Assembly: GCA_021325135.1 (NCBI GenBank)
Contig: JAJPHT010000042.1
Location: 1-62,454 of the forward strand
Direction of reading: 5' to 3'
Length of the DNA: 62,454 nucleotides
Source of the DNA: Pseudomonadota bacterium
GTDB lineage: Archaea; Thermoplasmatota; SW-10-69-26; JACQPN01; JAJPHT01
Part shown: positions 52,068 to 60,771 of the stretch, piece after piece
How the letters are laid out: the number at the start of each line of letters is the position of its first letter
Position numbering within the stretch: position 1 is the first letter of the stretch
Made by a program: the position numbers and the translations under genes
Notes under the pieces: model-generated
Told to the model about the DNA's origin: nothing
What the model saw: only the letters and a program-made list of their open reading frames with translations
Database searches by the model: none

Positions 52068-52898
52068 TCAAAGGAAGCCGAGCCCGGGGCGCATGGGGAA
52101 GGCGTGGTCCAGCGCGTCGATGGCGTCCTTGGGCAGCGCGAAGCCGCCCCCGGCGTTCTCCTGCACGTGCTCCACCTTCTCGGCCTTGGGGATGACGAAC
52201 ACGTCCGGGTCGCGGGAGAGGAACGCCAGCGCGACCTGCCGCGGCGTCTTGCCCAGCCGCTTCGCGATTTCCGCCAGCGCGCGGCCCCCCTTGCTCGCGG
52301 GCGAGGGGAAGCCGTTGGTGCTCCCGAAGGGCGAGTAGCCCACGACGGCGACCTTGTTGCGCCGGCACCAGGGGAGCACCGCGCTCTCGATGCCGCGCTG
52401 CTCCAGGTGGTAGAGCACCTGGTTGCACGCCAGCCGGTGCGCGCCCAGGGCGCCCTTGGCCTCCTCCAATTCGTCCACGTCGAAGTTGGAGACGCCCGCC
52501 CAGCGCACCTTGCCCGAGTCGATGAGCTCGCCCATGGCGCGCATCGTCTCGCCGATGGGGTGCGAGCCGTCGTTCCAGTGGAGGAGGTACACGTCCAGCC
52601 GGTCCGTGCCGAGGCGCTGGAGCGACTGCTCGCACGCCTTCATCGTGCCCTCGAACGACGCGTGGCGCGGGAGCACCTTGCTCACCAGGAACACCTCGTC
52701 GCGGCGCCCCTGGATGGCCTCGCCCACGACCTGCTCGCTGCCGGTGTAGAGCTCCGCCGTGTCCACGTGCGTCATGCCCAGGTCGAGTCCCGCCTTGAGC
52801 GCGTCCAGCGCCGCGCGGCGGTCGCGAAGCTGCCACGTGCCCTGCCCGACGACGGGGACCTGGACGCCGGTGGGGCCGAAGGGGCGCTTGGGGATCAT
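52068..52898 (-). CDS. Aldo/keto reductase, third member
   Basis: 276 residues. Catalytic D46, Y51, K74 and H107 (THVDTAELYTG, FLVSKVLP, YLLHWND), with the C-terminal cofactor strand FVIPKAEKVEHVQENAG. Closer to the YvgN/2,5-diketogluconate reductase type than the other two in the window. Substrate unknown. Convergent with the small acidic protein gene, two bases apart. Confidence 0.93.
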   Translation of the reverse strand: MIPKRPFGPTGVQVPVVGQGTWQLRDRRAALDALKAGLDLGMTHVDTAELYTGSEQVVGEAIQGRRDEVFLVSKVLPRHASFEGTMKACEQSLQRLGTDRLDVYLLHWNDGSHPIGETMRAMGELIDSGKVRWAGVSNFDVDELEEAKGALGAHRLACNQVLYHLEQRGIESAVLPWCRRNKVAVVGYSPFGSTNGFPSPASKGGRALAEIAKRLGKTPRQVALAFLSRDPDVFVIPKAEKVEHVQENAGGGFALPKDAIDALDHAFPMRPGLGFL

Positions 52899-52972
52899 GC
52901 GGCCGGGAGCGCGCCCCGGCGCTTCAACTTGGCTGCGCGAGCCTTCATGGGGCCGGGCGCGGCTGCCGCAGC

Positions 52973-53701
52973 GTGGGTCCCCAGGGACGCCGCGCGTGGG
53001 CGCGTGGAGCGCGGCTCGCGGCCGTCTGCGCCATCTCCTTCGGCGCCGTGACCGGCGTGAGCGCGCGCCTCGTCGCGTCGGAGGCCGTCTCCCTGCGCGC
53101 GCTCGCCGCCGCGGCCGGCTTCGCGTTCCTCGTCCTCTGGCCGCTCCTTGCGCTCGCGGTCTACGCGTCAGAGCGGTGGCTCGGGCTGGAGCCGCTTCCG
53201 TGGCTCTACGAGCCCGAAGGCGGGCGCCGCCCCTGGCATCTCCTCGTGGTCGTCGCGGGCACCGTCGCCGCGATGTTCGCCGCCTCGCTCCTGGCCCTCG
53301 CGATCCTCCCCGCGCTCCCGCCGCCCCAGGGGCCGGTCACGGAGTACGCGCAGATGAGCGCCCTCTCGCGGGGCATGGTCGCGACGACGGGCGTCTGGGA
53401 GGAGGGCGTCTTCCGCCTCGCGCTCCTCTTCCCGCTGGCGGCCGCGCTGGGCGTCCGCAACGCGTCGCGCCGCGTGGTGCCCCTGGGCCTCGCGGTGGCC
53501 ATCCTCGTCACGGGCGCGCTCTTCGCGGCGGCGCACCTGCCCAACGTCACCAACGCGGACTCCGCCTACGTTCTCTTCACGTTCGTCCAGAAGGGCCTCC
53601 TCGTGGGCGGCATCCTGGGCCTCGTGGCGTGGCGCTGGGGCGTCGAGGCCGCCGTGCTCGCGCACGTCGCGTTCGACGCCATCGCGCTGCTGGCGGCTTG
53701 A
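52973..53701 (+). CDS. CPBP-family intramembrane metalloprotease
   Basis: 242 residues with seven or so membrane helices. The catalytic motifs of the CAAX/Rce1-like (Abi) family are present: WEEGVFRLALLFP (EExxxR), FAAAHLPNVTN (FxxxH) and LAHVAFDAIAL (HxxxD/N). It may process prenylated or other membrane proteins or peptides. The GTG start at 52973 is tentative. Convergent with citrate synthase. Confidence 0.85.
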   Translation: MGPQGRRAWARGARLAAVCAISFGAVTGVSARLVASEAVSLRALAAAAGFAFLVLWPLLALAVYASERWLGLEPLPWLYEPEGGRRPWHLLVVVAGTVAAMFAASLLALAILPALPPPQGPVTEYAQMSALSRGMVATTGVWEEGVFRLALLFPLAAALGVRNASRRVVPLGLAVAILVTGALFAAAHLPNVTNADSAYVLFTFVQKGLLVGGILGLVAWRWGVEAAVLAHVAFDAIALLAA

Positions 53702-53703
53702 CG

Positions 53704-54852
53704 TCAGGAGCGCCGCTCAAGGGGCGCGTACTTCCGGTCGCGGGGCCCGACGTACTCGGACTGCGGGCGGATGAGCTTGCCAAGCGCCTGCTGCTCGAAG
53801 CCGTGGGCCGTCCAGCCCGCGACGCGGCCGATGGCGAAGCAGGGCGTGAAGAGGTCCGTGGGAAGCTCGATGCCGTGGAGCACGAGCGCGGTGTAGAACT
53901 CCACGTTCGTCTTGAGGCTGCGGCCCGGCTTGTGCTCCTCCAGGAGGCGCAGCGCGGTCGCCTCGACGTGCGTGGCGAGGTCGTAGAGCCGCTTGTCGGC
54001 GTCCCCCTTGTAGAGCGCCTTGGCGGCGCCGTTGAGCACGTCCGCGCGGGGATCGCGCACCTTGTAGACGCGGTGGCCGAAGCCCATGAGGCGCTCGCCG
54101 CGCGCGAGCTTGGCGCGCAGCACCTCCTCGGCGCGCGCCTTCTCGCCGATCTCGAAGACCATGTCCAGCGCGGGGCCGGGCGCGCCGCCGTGGAGCGGGC
54201 CCTTGAGCGCGCCGATGGCGCCGGTGATGGCGCTCACGACGTCGCTTCCCGTGCTGACGATCACGCGCGCCGTGAACGTGCTGGCGTTGAAGCCGTGGTC
54301 GGAGACGGTGTTGAGGTACGTCTCCAGCGCGCGGGCGCGCTCGGGGCTGGGCGCCTTCCCCTGGAGCATGAACAGGAAATTCGCCGCGTGGCCGAGGCCC
54401 GGGTCCGCGGGGATGGGTTCCTTGCCCTCCAGGAGGCGCCAGTAGGAGGCGACGATGACGGGGAAGCGCGCGACGACGGCCTTCGCGTCCCTCCGGGGGT
54501 CCGTGGACTCCGTCTCGCCGTGCGCGCGCAGCGAGAGCGTGCTCGCGGCCATGCGCAGCGCGTCGATGACGGGCGCCTTCTGGGCCGCCGCGTCGCGCAG
54601 GAGGCGCGTCGTCGCGACGGGCAGCGTGCGCAGCGAGGCCAGCTCGCGGCGGAGGTCCTCCAGCTCGCGGGCGTTGGGCAGGCGGTCGTTCCAGAGGAGG
54701 AAGACCATCTCCTCGAAGGAGGCCTTGGGCGCGATCTCCTCCACGGGGAAGCCGGCGATGACGAGGACGCCGTTCTGGCCGTCGACGAGGGAGAGGCGCG
54801 TCTGCGCGGCGACGACCCCTTCGAGGCCGACCGCGGGCTTGGAGTCGGGCAT
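53704..54852 (-). CDS. Citrate synthase
   Basis: 382 residues. Condenses acetyl-CoA and oxaloacetate, or acts as a methylcitrate synthase. Conserved signature: VSDHGFNASTFTAR (His), KGPLHGGAPGPALDM (His) and GFGHRVYKVRDPRADVL (His, then Asp). RSLKTNVEFYTALVLHGI follows. ATG 54852. It is of the shorter prokaryotic type. A spacer of 218 bases separates it from plsC; I see no gene in it. Confidence 0.95.
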   Translation of the reverse strand: MPDSKPAVGLEGVVAAQTRLSLVDGQNGVLVIAGFPVEEIAPKASFEEMVFLLWNDRLPNARELEDLRRELASLRTLPVATTRLLRDAAAQKAPVIDALRMAASTLSLRAHGETESTDPRRDAKAVVARFPVIVASYWRLLEGKEPIPADPGLGHAANFLFMLQGKAPSPERARALETYLNTVSDHGFNASTFTARVIVSTGSDVVSAITGAIGALKGPLHGGAPGPALDMVFEIGEKARAEEVLRAKLARGERLMGFGHRVYKVRDPRADVLNGAAKALYKGDADKRLYDLATHVEATALRLLEEHKPGRSLKTNVEFYTALVLHGIELPTDLFTPCFAIGRVAGWTAHGFEQQALGKLIRPQSEYVGPRDRKYAPLERRS

Positions 54853-55070
54853 ACGGCCGGGAGAAAGGCGCGGAGGGGAAAAGGGTGGCGGTCACCGGGG
54901 CCTTGCATCTCCGTTCTCTTGTCCTTCTCTGGGCTCGACGGTGTTCTCCTTCTTGTCACGTCTGGACGCGACGACGCCACGGTGCCACGATGCGACGCTT
55001 GGGGGAATCGTCGCGTTGAGGCGTGACGAGAGCGAGGGGGCGGAGCCCGCGCCTTGGAGGGCCAGGAGGG

Positions 55071-55790
55071 TCACCGGGCTCCGAGGGCGCGGACGCGCGC
55101 CTCCAGGTCCGCCGCGACGCGCTTCCACCCTTCGCGGTCGTCGGGGATCTCTCCGTAGCGCACGGGGTCCCCCAGGCGCACCCGGAGGGGCGCGAGGTGG
55201 GGGCGCGTGGCGCCCTTGGGCAGCACGTCGCGGCTCCCCTCGATCCACGCGGGCACGGCGGGCCACTCCTTTCCCGCGAGGAGGAGCCCGACGCCCTTCT
55301 TGAACGGCCCCATGGCGCCCGTCGCGCTGCGGGTGCCCTCGGGGAAGAGGATGACCCCGCGCCCCTCGCGCAGGAGGTCCAGCCCGTCGCGCATGGCGAG
55401 GTCCGCGTGGGCGCCGCGGTCGATGGGCAGGGCGTTGAGAAGCACGTGGACCGTGGAGCCCACGAGGCGGCGCTTGAAGAAGTAGTCCTGCGCGGCCAGC
55501 GGGTGCGTGTCGTTCACGCGGCGCAGCGGCAGCGCGGCCATGAGCGCGGGGGTGTCCGCGTGGCCGTTGTGGTTGGCGACGAGGACGAACGCTCCTTTCC
55601 TGGGGATCGCGGCGCGGTTCTCCACGCGGAAGCGCCAGCCGGCGCGCAGCGCGCCGCGGAACGCGACGTGCAGGGGCGCGCGCACGAGGCGCGCGCCGAA
55701 GTCGGAGCGCGCGAGGTCCGCCGCGCCGCGGGTGGGCGGCGGCGCGTACTCCCACGCCTCGGGCTCGTCCAGGTCGCGCATGCCGCTCAC
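55071..55790 (-). CDS. PlsC-type 1-acylglycerol-3-phosphate acyltransferase
   Basis: 239 residues. The acyltransferase motifs are NHNGHADT (HX4D type) and [10 protein letters not shown], with [18 protein letters not shown] between. The enzyme would acylate lysophosphatidate, a bacterial-type lipid step. The GTG at 55790 overlaps the TGA of the cytidylyltransferase gene (GTGA); an ATG nine bases later is possible. Last gene of a four-gene operon with methyltransferase, CDP-alcohol phosphatidyltransferase and CdsA. Confidence 0.87.
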   Translation of the reverse strand: MSGMRDLDEPEAWEYAPPPTRGAADLARSDFGARLVRAPLHVAFRGALRAGWRFRVENRAAIPRKGAFVLVANHNGHADTPALMAALPLRRVNDTHPLAAQDYFFKRRLVGSTVHVLLNALPIDRGAHADLAMRDGLDLLREGRGVILFPEGTRSATGAMGPFKKGVGLLLAGKEWPAVPAWIEGSRDVLPKGATRPHLAPLRVRLGDPVRYGEIPDDREGWKRVAADLEARVRALGAR

Positions 55791-56722
55791 GTGAAGAAAT
55801 AGCGCGTGTAGTGGAAAAAGATGGGCGCCGCGAAGAGGAGGCTGTTGAGCCGGTCGAGGATGCCGCCGTGGCCCGGGATCAGGTGGCTCCAGTCCTTGAT
55901 GCCCAGGTCGCGCTTGATCACCGAGAGCGCGAGGTCGCCCATGGTGGCGCCCACGGCGATGAGGGCCGCGACGATGGCGAGGTGCGCCGTGGAGTAGACC
56001 GGCACGAGCCAGCGCAGCGCGAAGGCCGCGGCCATGACGACGACGAACGCGCCAAGGGTGCCTTCCCACGTCTTCCCCGGCGAGAGGGTGGGCCGCAGCT
56101 TGTGGCGGCCGAAGAGCTTGCCGCTCACGAAGGCCGCCACGTCGTGCAGCGCGACGAGGAAGACGAGGAAGAGCACGAGGCCCGTGCCGCCGGGAAGGTT
56201 GTCCAGGAACGCAAGGTGCGCGAGGAGCCAGCCGCAGTAGAGGAGCCCGAGGATCGCGAGGCAGCACTGCTGGAGCATGCGCTCGTGCTTGCCGCGCACG
56301 ATGGGCACCGCGAGCACGAACAGGATGCCGTAGATGGGCATCGCCATGAAGAGGCCGTACCACCCCAGGCCCGGCGTCGCGGCGTCGTAGGGCCACCAGG
56401 CGGCGAGGGAGATGAGGAGGACGAAGGCGTACACGACGCCCTGGAACCAGCGGTCCATCCAGAGGCCCACGGCGCGCGCGTACTCGCGGAACGCCAGGAG
56501 GCCCAGGAGCGCGACGAGGGCGATCCACCATGGGCGGCCCAGCGCGAGCGCGCCCAGGAGGAGCGCGGCCATGACGAGCCACGCCGCGTAGCGCGCGACG
56601 ATCTCCCGCGCAAGGGGCGGGTCGCGGCGGCGCAGGCCCAGCCACGCGAGGCCGACGCCCACGAGGGCCGCGAGCAGGACGCCGCCCAGGATCGGCGCGA
56701 AGCGCGCGAGCGTCGCGTCCAT
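55787..56722 (-). CDS. Phosphatidate cytidylyltransferase, bacterial CdsA/YnbB type
   Basis: 311 residues with about eight membrane helices. The diagnostic C-terminus reads [20 protein letters not shown] and [14 protein letters not shown], with [12 protein letters not shown] earlier. This is the bacterial CdsA pattern, and to my recollection closest to E. coli YnbB; it is not the archaeal CarS (DUF46) CDP-archaeol synthase type. Makes CDP-diacylglycerol or an analogue. ATG abuts the TAG of the upstream gene. Confidence 0.88.
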   Translation of the reverse strand: MDATLARFAPILGGVLLAALVGVGLAWLGLRRRDPPLAREIVARYAAWLVMAALLLGALALGRPWWIALVALLGLLAFREYARAVGLWMDRWFQGVVYAFVLLISLAAWWPYDAATPGLGWYGLFMAMPIYGILFVLAVPIVRGKHERMLQQCCLAILGLLYCGWLLAHLAFLDNLPGGTGLVLFLVFLVALHDVAAFVSGKLFGRHKLRPTLSPGKTWEGTLGAFVVVMAAAFALRWLVPVYSTAHLAIVAALIAVGATMGDLALSVIKRDLGIKDWSHLIPGHGGILDRLNSLLFAAPIFFHYTRYFFT

Positions 56723-57322
56723 CTACGGGCCCTCCCCGAGGCGGCCCCACGCGAGGCGCACGCGATTGGCCAGCGTGACCAGGGCGAGGGCCGCCATGAG
56801 CCAGCACGTCCACAAGAGCGCCTGCGCGATGCCCGCGAAGGCGAGGACGCAGCCCAGCGCCAGGAGCGCCATGCGGTCGGCCTTCCCCATGGGGCCCGCG
56901 TAGTTGCGGACGCCGCCCGCGGCCTTCTCCAGGATGCCCGCGTAGGAGACGAGGAGCGTGGCCACGAGGGCGGCGGCGCCCGCGACCAGGGGGACCGCGC
57001 CGCTCAGGGCCAGCGCGCCCAGGATCAGCGTGTCGCTCACGCGGTCGGAAAGCTCGTTGACCAATTCGCCGCGGCGCGAGGAGGAGCCCTGCGCCTGCGC
57101 GAGCATGCCGTCCAGCGCGTTGAGCGCGAGCCGCACGAAGACGAGGAGCGGCACGAGGAGCCAGAGCCAGTGGCGCTGGGGCGCCAAGAGGAGCGCCACA
57201 GCGGCCAGCGCGGCGACGCCCACCGCGGCGAGGCTCACCGCGTTGGGGCTCAGGCGCGGGAAGGCGCGCAGCAGAGGAGCGAGGCTGCGGCGGAAGGCGG
57301 GCTTGAGGCCGTAGATGCCCAC
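56723..57322 (-). CDS. CDP-alcohol phosphatidyltransferase, YnbA-like
   Basis: 199 residues with about six membrane helices. The motif is [15 protein letters not shown] followed by [13 protein letters not shown]: the first and third Asp of the usual DxxDGxxAR...GxxxDxxxD are Asn. As I recall, E. coli YnbA has [13 protein letters not shown] and AILNETGDVISD, with the same N-terminal IKPLF and later [17 protein letters not shown] block, so this belongs to that subgroup. It would transfer a lipid phosphate to an unknown alcohol. GTG 57322, preceded by GAGGTG. Confidence 0.85.
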   Translation of the reverse strand: MGIYGLKPAFRRSLAPLLRAFPRLSPNAVSLAAVGVAALAAVALLLAPQRHWLWLLVPLLVFVRLALNALDGMLAQAQGSSSRRGELVNELSDRVSDTLILGALALSGAVPLVAGAAALVATLLVSYAGILEKAAGGVRNYAGPMGKADRMALLALGCVLAFAGIAQALLWTCWLMAALALVTLANRVRLAWGRLGEGP

Positions 57323-57346
57323 GGGGGACCACCTCGCTGGGGGCTC

Positions 57347-58240
57347 TTAGATGGCGCGGAACGTGTGCACGACGCACACGCCGTTGGCGGAGGGGACCGC
57401 GCGCTCCAGCCTCCAGCCGGCGCGCTCCACCATGGCGACGAACTCCTTGGGGTCGTGATAGCGCGTGTTGATCTCCAGGAGCTTGCCCAGGTGGCTCGTG
57501 CTGTGCCACGCGAAGTTGTCCACGACGAGCGCGGCGCCGGGGGCCGCGAGGCCGCGGAAGCGGCGCGCAAGGCGCTCCACGTCGGGTTCGTCGAGCCACG
57601 CAGTGAGGCCGATGCAGTTGACCACGTCGAAGCCTCCCTCCAGGCTTGCGAGGCCGCGGCTGGCGAAGAGGTCCTCTCGGTGCGTGCGCAGGGCGCCGCC
57701 CGCCGCCGCGACGCGCGCCGTGGCCAGGGGGAGCGCCTCGCCGGTGGCGTCGAGGTCGAGGCCGTGCATCTCCAGGCGCGCATGCAGCGCGGGGTCCTCC
57801 TTGCGCAGCGTCCCGGAGGCGTGCGCCACATCACGGCCGGCGCCGCAGGGTGCGCTCAGCACGCGCACGGGGCCCGCGTGCCGCGCGCCCGCGGCGCGGG
57901 CCTCCGCGACGAGGGCGCCCTCGACGAGGGCGAGGCGCTGGCGCAGCCCCTCGTGGAGCGGCATCTCCAGGACCTTGCGGTCGATGGCGCGGCCCACGAA
58001 GCCCAGCGAGCCGCGGGGCTTCGCGTCGTAGGCGCGGTCCGTGGTGATGGCGTCGTACTTGCGGCGCAGCACCATGCGGCCGTAGTCCGAGAGCAGCATG
58101 GGGAGATACCACCAGCGCAGCGTCCAGAAGAAGCGCCACGCCAGCGCGGCCGCGGACCGGCGCGCGCCCTCCTGGTGGCGGGCGCGCGGGTGATATCGGC
58201 TCTCGTTGGCTTGCAGGCGGGAGGCAGGGACGGCGTCCAT
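57347..58240 (-). CDS. SAM-dependent methyltransferase of the lipid operon
   Basis: 297 residues. SAM site: [19 protein letters not shown] (about 125-143), then [16 protein letters not shown], and [14 protein letters not shown]. The N-terminal 80 residues have a membrane-interacting segment ([20 protein letters not shown]). It heads the operon with the YnbA- and YnbB-like genes; E. coli YnbC likewise has a methyltransferase domain, so this may be its counterpart. Probable lipid or headgroup modification. ATG 58240. Confidence 0.8.
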   Translation of the reverse strand: MDAVPASRLQANESRYHPRARHQEGARRSAAALAWRFFWTLRWWYLPMLLSDYGRMVLRRKYDAITTDRAYDAKPRGSLGFVGRAIDRKVLEMPLHEGLRQRLALVEGALVAEARAAGARHAGPVRVLSAPCGAGRDVAHASGTLRKEDPALHARLEMHGLDLDATGEALPLATARVAAAGGALRTHREDLFASRGLASLEGGFDVVNCIGLTAWLDEPDVERLARRFRGLAAPGAALVVDNFAWHSTSHLGKLLEINTRYHDPKEFVAMVERAGWRLERAVPSANGVCVVHTFRAI

Positions 58241-58294
58241 GGGAATCCGCTGACCCTTCCGAGGCGCGCCCAGGCGATCGTCTTTTTCTACTCC

Positions 58295-58318
58295 GTAAAG
58301 TGAAAATAAATCCGAAAT
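58295..58318. promoter_or_regulatory. AT-rich divergent promoter region
   Basis: GTAAAGTGAAAATAAATCC is a strong AT island. Minus-strand TTTATTTTCA (58301-58310) lies about 60 bases before the methyltransferase ATG, and the same island can serve the plus-strand VOC gene at 58401. Confidence 0.6.
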
Positions 58319-58400
58319 CCTGGGGTCAGACGCTCCTTCTCCGGTGGCCACGGGGCGCAGGTTCAAGCGCGCAAGACGGCGTGGGGCCCCGGGGAATCCC

Positions 58401-58973
58401 ATGGCGAAGCGCAAGACGACCGCGAAGAAGCCCGCCAAGACCACCGCCCGCCGCGCGAAGCCCGCCGCCAAGAAGGCCGCGCGGCGCTCGACCCCGCGCA
58501 ACGAGGTCGCGAACCAGCTGCGCACCCTCACGCCCTACCTCGCCGTGAACGACGCGGCCGGCGCCCTCGACTGGTACAAGAAGGCGTTCGGCGCGAAGGA
58601 GGTCTCCCGCCAGCCCGCGCCCGGGCCCGGCAACAAGCTCATGCACGCCCACCTGAGGATCGGCGACTCGAACCTCTTCCTCTCCGACATCTTCCCGGGC
58701 AGCGACGCCGTCGACCCCGCGAAGGCGGGCGCCAGCGTGAACCTCCACCTCTGGCACAAGGACGTGGACAAGCTCTGGAAGGGAGCCATCGCGAACGGCG
58801 CCAAGGTCACGATGCCCCTGGACGACATGTTCTGGGGCGACCGCTACGGCAAGATCGTCGACCCCTACGGCCACTCGTGGGCGCTCTCCTACAGGTCCAA
58901 GCTCAGCAAGGCCGAGCTGGAGCGCAAGCGCGAGGAGGCCATGAAGTCCTTCGGCGCCGCGCCGGCCCAGTAG
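58401..58973 (+). CDS. VOC/glyoxalase-fold protein with histone-H1-like N-terminal tail
   Basis: 190 residues. Residues 1-35 are Lys/Ala/Arg-rich (KRKTTAKKPAKTTARRAKPA, then KKAARR), like H1 or HU-tail sequences. Residues about 45-175 form a PhnB-like VOC domain (LTPYLAVNDAAGALDWYKKA, LMHAHLRIGDSNLFLSD, VTMPLDDMFWGDRYGKIVDP, YGHSWAL). VOC proteins of this group bind metals or small molecules; the tail may bind DNA or RNA. ATG 58401. Confidence 0.85.
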   Translation: MAKRKTTAKKPAKTTARRAKPAAKKAARRSTPRNEVANQLRTLTPYLAVNDAAGALDWYKKAFGAKEVSRQPAPGPGNKLMHAHLRIGDSNLFLSDIFPGSDAVDPAKAGASVNLHLWHKDVDKLWKGAIANGAKVTMPLDDMFWGDRYGKIVDPYGHSWALSYRSKLSKAELERKREEAMKSFGAAPAQ

Positions 58974-59000
58974 GACCGGCAGAAACACCCCCTTGCTTCG

Positions 59001-59145
59001 TCGCGCGCGCCGCAGCGCGCGCAAAACGGGGGGTTTCAGGGGGGCGAGCCCCCCTGACGTTTTCGTCTTCTGATCAGGGAACTGAGACGTCATGGGGCTT
59101 CGCCCCCCGAACCCCCCGCTTTTGGCCGCGCTGCGGCGCGGCGAA
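59001..59145. repeat. Large imperfect palindromic repeat, copy D
   Basis: Same architecture as copies A-C: GC palindrome CGCGCGCCGCAGCGCGCG, arm GGGGGGTTTCAGGGGGG with AGCCCCCCTGACGT, a loop with CTGATCAG, and the mirror arm GACGTCATGGGGCTTCGCCC, then GGCCGCGCTGCGGCGCGGC. It lies in a 254-base spacer between convergent genes and holds no gene. Confidence 0.85.
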
Positions 59146-59164
59146 ACGGGGCCCAAAGTTCTAG

Positions 59165-59222
59165 AAAAACAACGAAAAGAAAAAGGAGCCGCGCCCCCGG
59201 CTCGCTACGGGGGCGCGGCGTC
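59165..59222 (-). terminator. Strong hairpin plus U-rich terminator
   Basis: On the minus strand GCCGCGCCCCCG pairs with CGGGGGCGCGGC around a TAGCGAGC-type loop, followed by TCCTTTTTCTTTTCGTTG and more T. It immediately follows the stop codon at 59228, as expected for an abundant transcript. Confidence 0.75.
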
Positions 59223-59227
59223 CACGC

Positions 59228-59947
59228 TCAGCGGCTCAGGGCAAGCGCCGCGAGCACGTCGTTGGAGTTGAGGTTCACGTTCGAGTTGGCCGAGTTCGTG
59301 TCCCTCACCGTGCGGTTGATGTTCGCAATGGACGAGATACCGCTTGTGTCAAAGAGCGGGCTGGTCCCGAACGTGTCGAACCCCGTGCCGAACGTCCCGA
59401 ACCCGCCGCCGAAGGTGTTGAGGCTTCCGCGGCCCAGCGCGAGCGCCGCCAGGACGTTGTTCTGGTTGAGGCTCACGCGCTGGTCCACGACGCGGCTCTG
59501 CGAGGCGCTCTGGGACTGGTCCCCGACGCCCAGCGAGTTCGAGAAGAGGAACGGGTTGTTGAACGTGTTGAACGTCCCCAGCGTGCCGAAGTCGTTGAGC
59601 CCGAGGCCGTTGTTGAAGAGCAGCGACCGGGAGCCGAAGCCGACCCCGCCGTTGCCCAGCGCGAGCGCGAGGAGGGCGTCGTTGGTGCCGATGTGGTTGC
59701 TCTGCGAGACGGACCCGGAGTTCGTCACGGCCTGATGGATGTTCGCGACGTCCCAGATGCTCGGCGAGCTGTCCAGGGCGAGCGCGAGCAGGACGTTGTC
59801 CGTCGGGATGTCGACGGTTTGGCTTACAGACGAGCTTGCGGTGTTGGTTGCGGCCGAGTTGCTATCCGCCGACGCCGCGCCCGTGACGAAGAGCGCGGCC
59901 CCGACGATGAACGCCAAGGCCAATGCGGTTCTTAGCTTCGTATCCAT
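59228..59947 (-). CDS. Exported Ser/Asn-rich repeat protein with amyloid-like pattern
   Basis: 239 residues: signal peptide 1-26 (TALALAFIVGAALFVTGAAS). The mature part has four repeats ending in N(N/D)VLxALAL: TDNVLLALAL, TNDALLALAL, QNNVLAALAL and SNDVLAALAL, each preceded by alternating Ser/Asn/Gln (SSSVSQTVDI, SGSVSQSNHI, SRVVDQRVSL, SANSNVNLNS). Between them lie Phe/Gly/Asn-rich segments (FGTLGTFNTFNNPFLFSN). No cysteine. The alternating polar/hydrophobic repeats recall curlin-type amyloids. The ATG 59947 was chosen as the start of the signal peptide. No known family. Confidence 0.78.
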   Translation of the reverse strand: MDTKLRTALALAFIVGAALFVTGAASADSNSAATNTASSSVSQTVDIPTDNVLLALALDSSPSIWDVANIHQAVTNSGSVSQSNHIGTNDALLALALGNGGVGFGSRSLLFNNGLGLNDFGTLGTFNTFNNPFLFSNSLGVGDQSQSASQSRVVDQRVSLNQNNVLAALALGRGSLNTFGGGFGTFGTGFDTFGTSPLFDTSGISSIANINRTVRDTNSANSNVNLNSNDVLAALALSR

Positions 59948-60071
59948 ACCTTCTTGGAACGCCCAGGCGGCATCGTCGGCCGTCTGCGAGTATCCCTGAG
60001 GGAGAAGAGCGCCCATCGTCGATGTCTCTTCGCGACGTGCTTACAGGCGTGGAGGGCGCTCGCTCCGCCTT

Positions 60072-60764
60072 TCAGGAGGGCAGCCGCCTCGGGCGCGCGA
60101 CGCGCACGGGCGAGCCCTCGGCGAAGAGCGCGCTCGCCGGAGGGCCCGCGAGATGGCGGCCCAGCCCGCCATAGGCGCGCTCGAAGTCCACGTCCACGCG
60201 GACGTCCGCCGCGGGCCGCACGCGCCAGAGGGGATGCTCCACCTCGTACTCCACGGTGCCGCCGTCCCGCTGCCGCGCGTAGCCGAACAGGTGGTCGACG
60301 ATGAAGCGCTCGTGAGAGCCCTCGGCGGGGAGCGCCCACGAGCCCGCGGGCCGCGCGCCGAACCGGCACTCGCGCCGGCCCTCGCGCCAGGCGAACTCGA
60401 TCCAGCCGGGGCCCGCCACGTGGGACATGCGCCTCGCGTGGTACCGCTCGTTGTACGCGAGCCTGGCGACCCACGCCAGCGCGCGGCGTGGCACGATCTC
60501 CTTCACGAACGCGACGCCGCGCCGCTCGCCCCTCGCCACGTAGAGCCGGAGGTTGACCTCCTCGAAGTCCCGGTGCCAGGGAACGGAGACGCCGAGGAGC
60601 CGGGCGTCCAGCATGCGGAACCCCACGAGGCTGACGAAGCAGCGGCCCTCCGGCGCGTCGAGCCGCACGCCGCGCGGCACGAAGGCCGAGAGGGCCTCCG
60701 CTGGGACCTCGTAGTTGAGAAGAAGGAGGTCGCGCCATTCCGCGGAGAGGAAGGCGCGGGGCAT
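60072..60764 (-). CDS. YqjF-like DUF2071 protein
   Basis: 230 residues. The pattern RDLLLLNYEVPAEALSAFVP, LDAPEGRCFVSLVGFRMLDA, FEEVNLRLYVARGERRGVAF and SHERFIVDHLFGYARQRDGG matches the YqjF/DUF2071 family, which is related in fold to acetoacetate decarboxylase. Function unestablished. It ends within 124 bases of the amyloid-like gene start and begins seven bases past the atpA stop, so it may read through from atpA. Confidence 0.85.
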   Translation of the reverse strand: MPRAFLSAEWRDLLLLNYEVPAEALSAFVPRGVRLDAPEGRCFVSLVGFRMLDARLLGVSVPWHRDFEEVNLRLYVARGERRGVAFVKEIVPRRALAWVARLAYNERYHARRMSHVAGPGWIEFAWREGRRECRFGARPAGSWALPAEGSHERFIVDHLFGYARQRDGGTVEYEVEHPLWRVRPAADVRVDVDFERAYGGLGRHLAGPPASALFAEGSPVRVARPRRLPS

Positions 60765-60771
60765 GCGCGGC

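Noticed and set aside
54853..55070. Possible small gene or RNA between citrate synthase and plsC.
   Set aside because: The spacer has a T/C-rich patch (CTCTTGTCCTTCTCTGG) but no start with a ribosome site, no clear hairpin and no TATA box that I could place relative to a gene.
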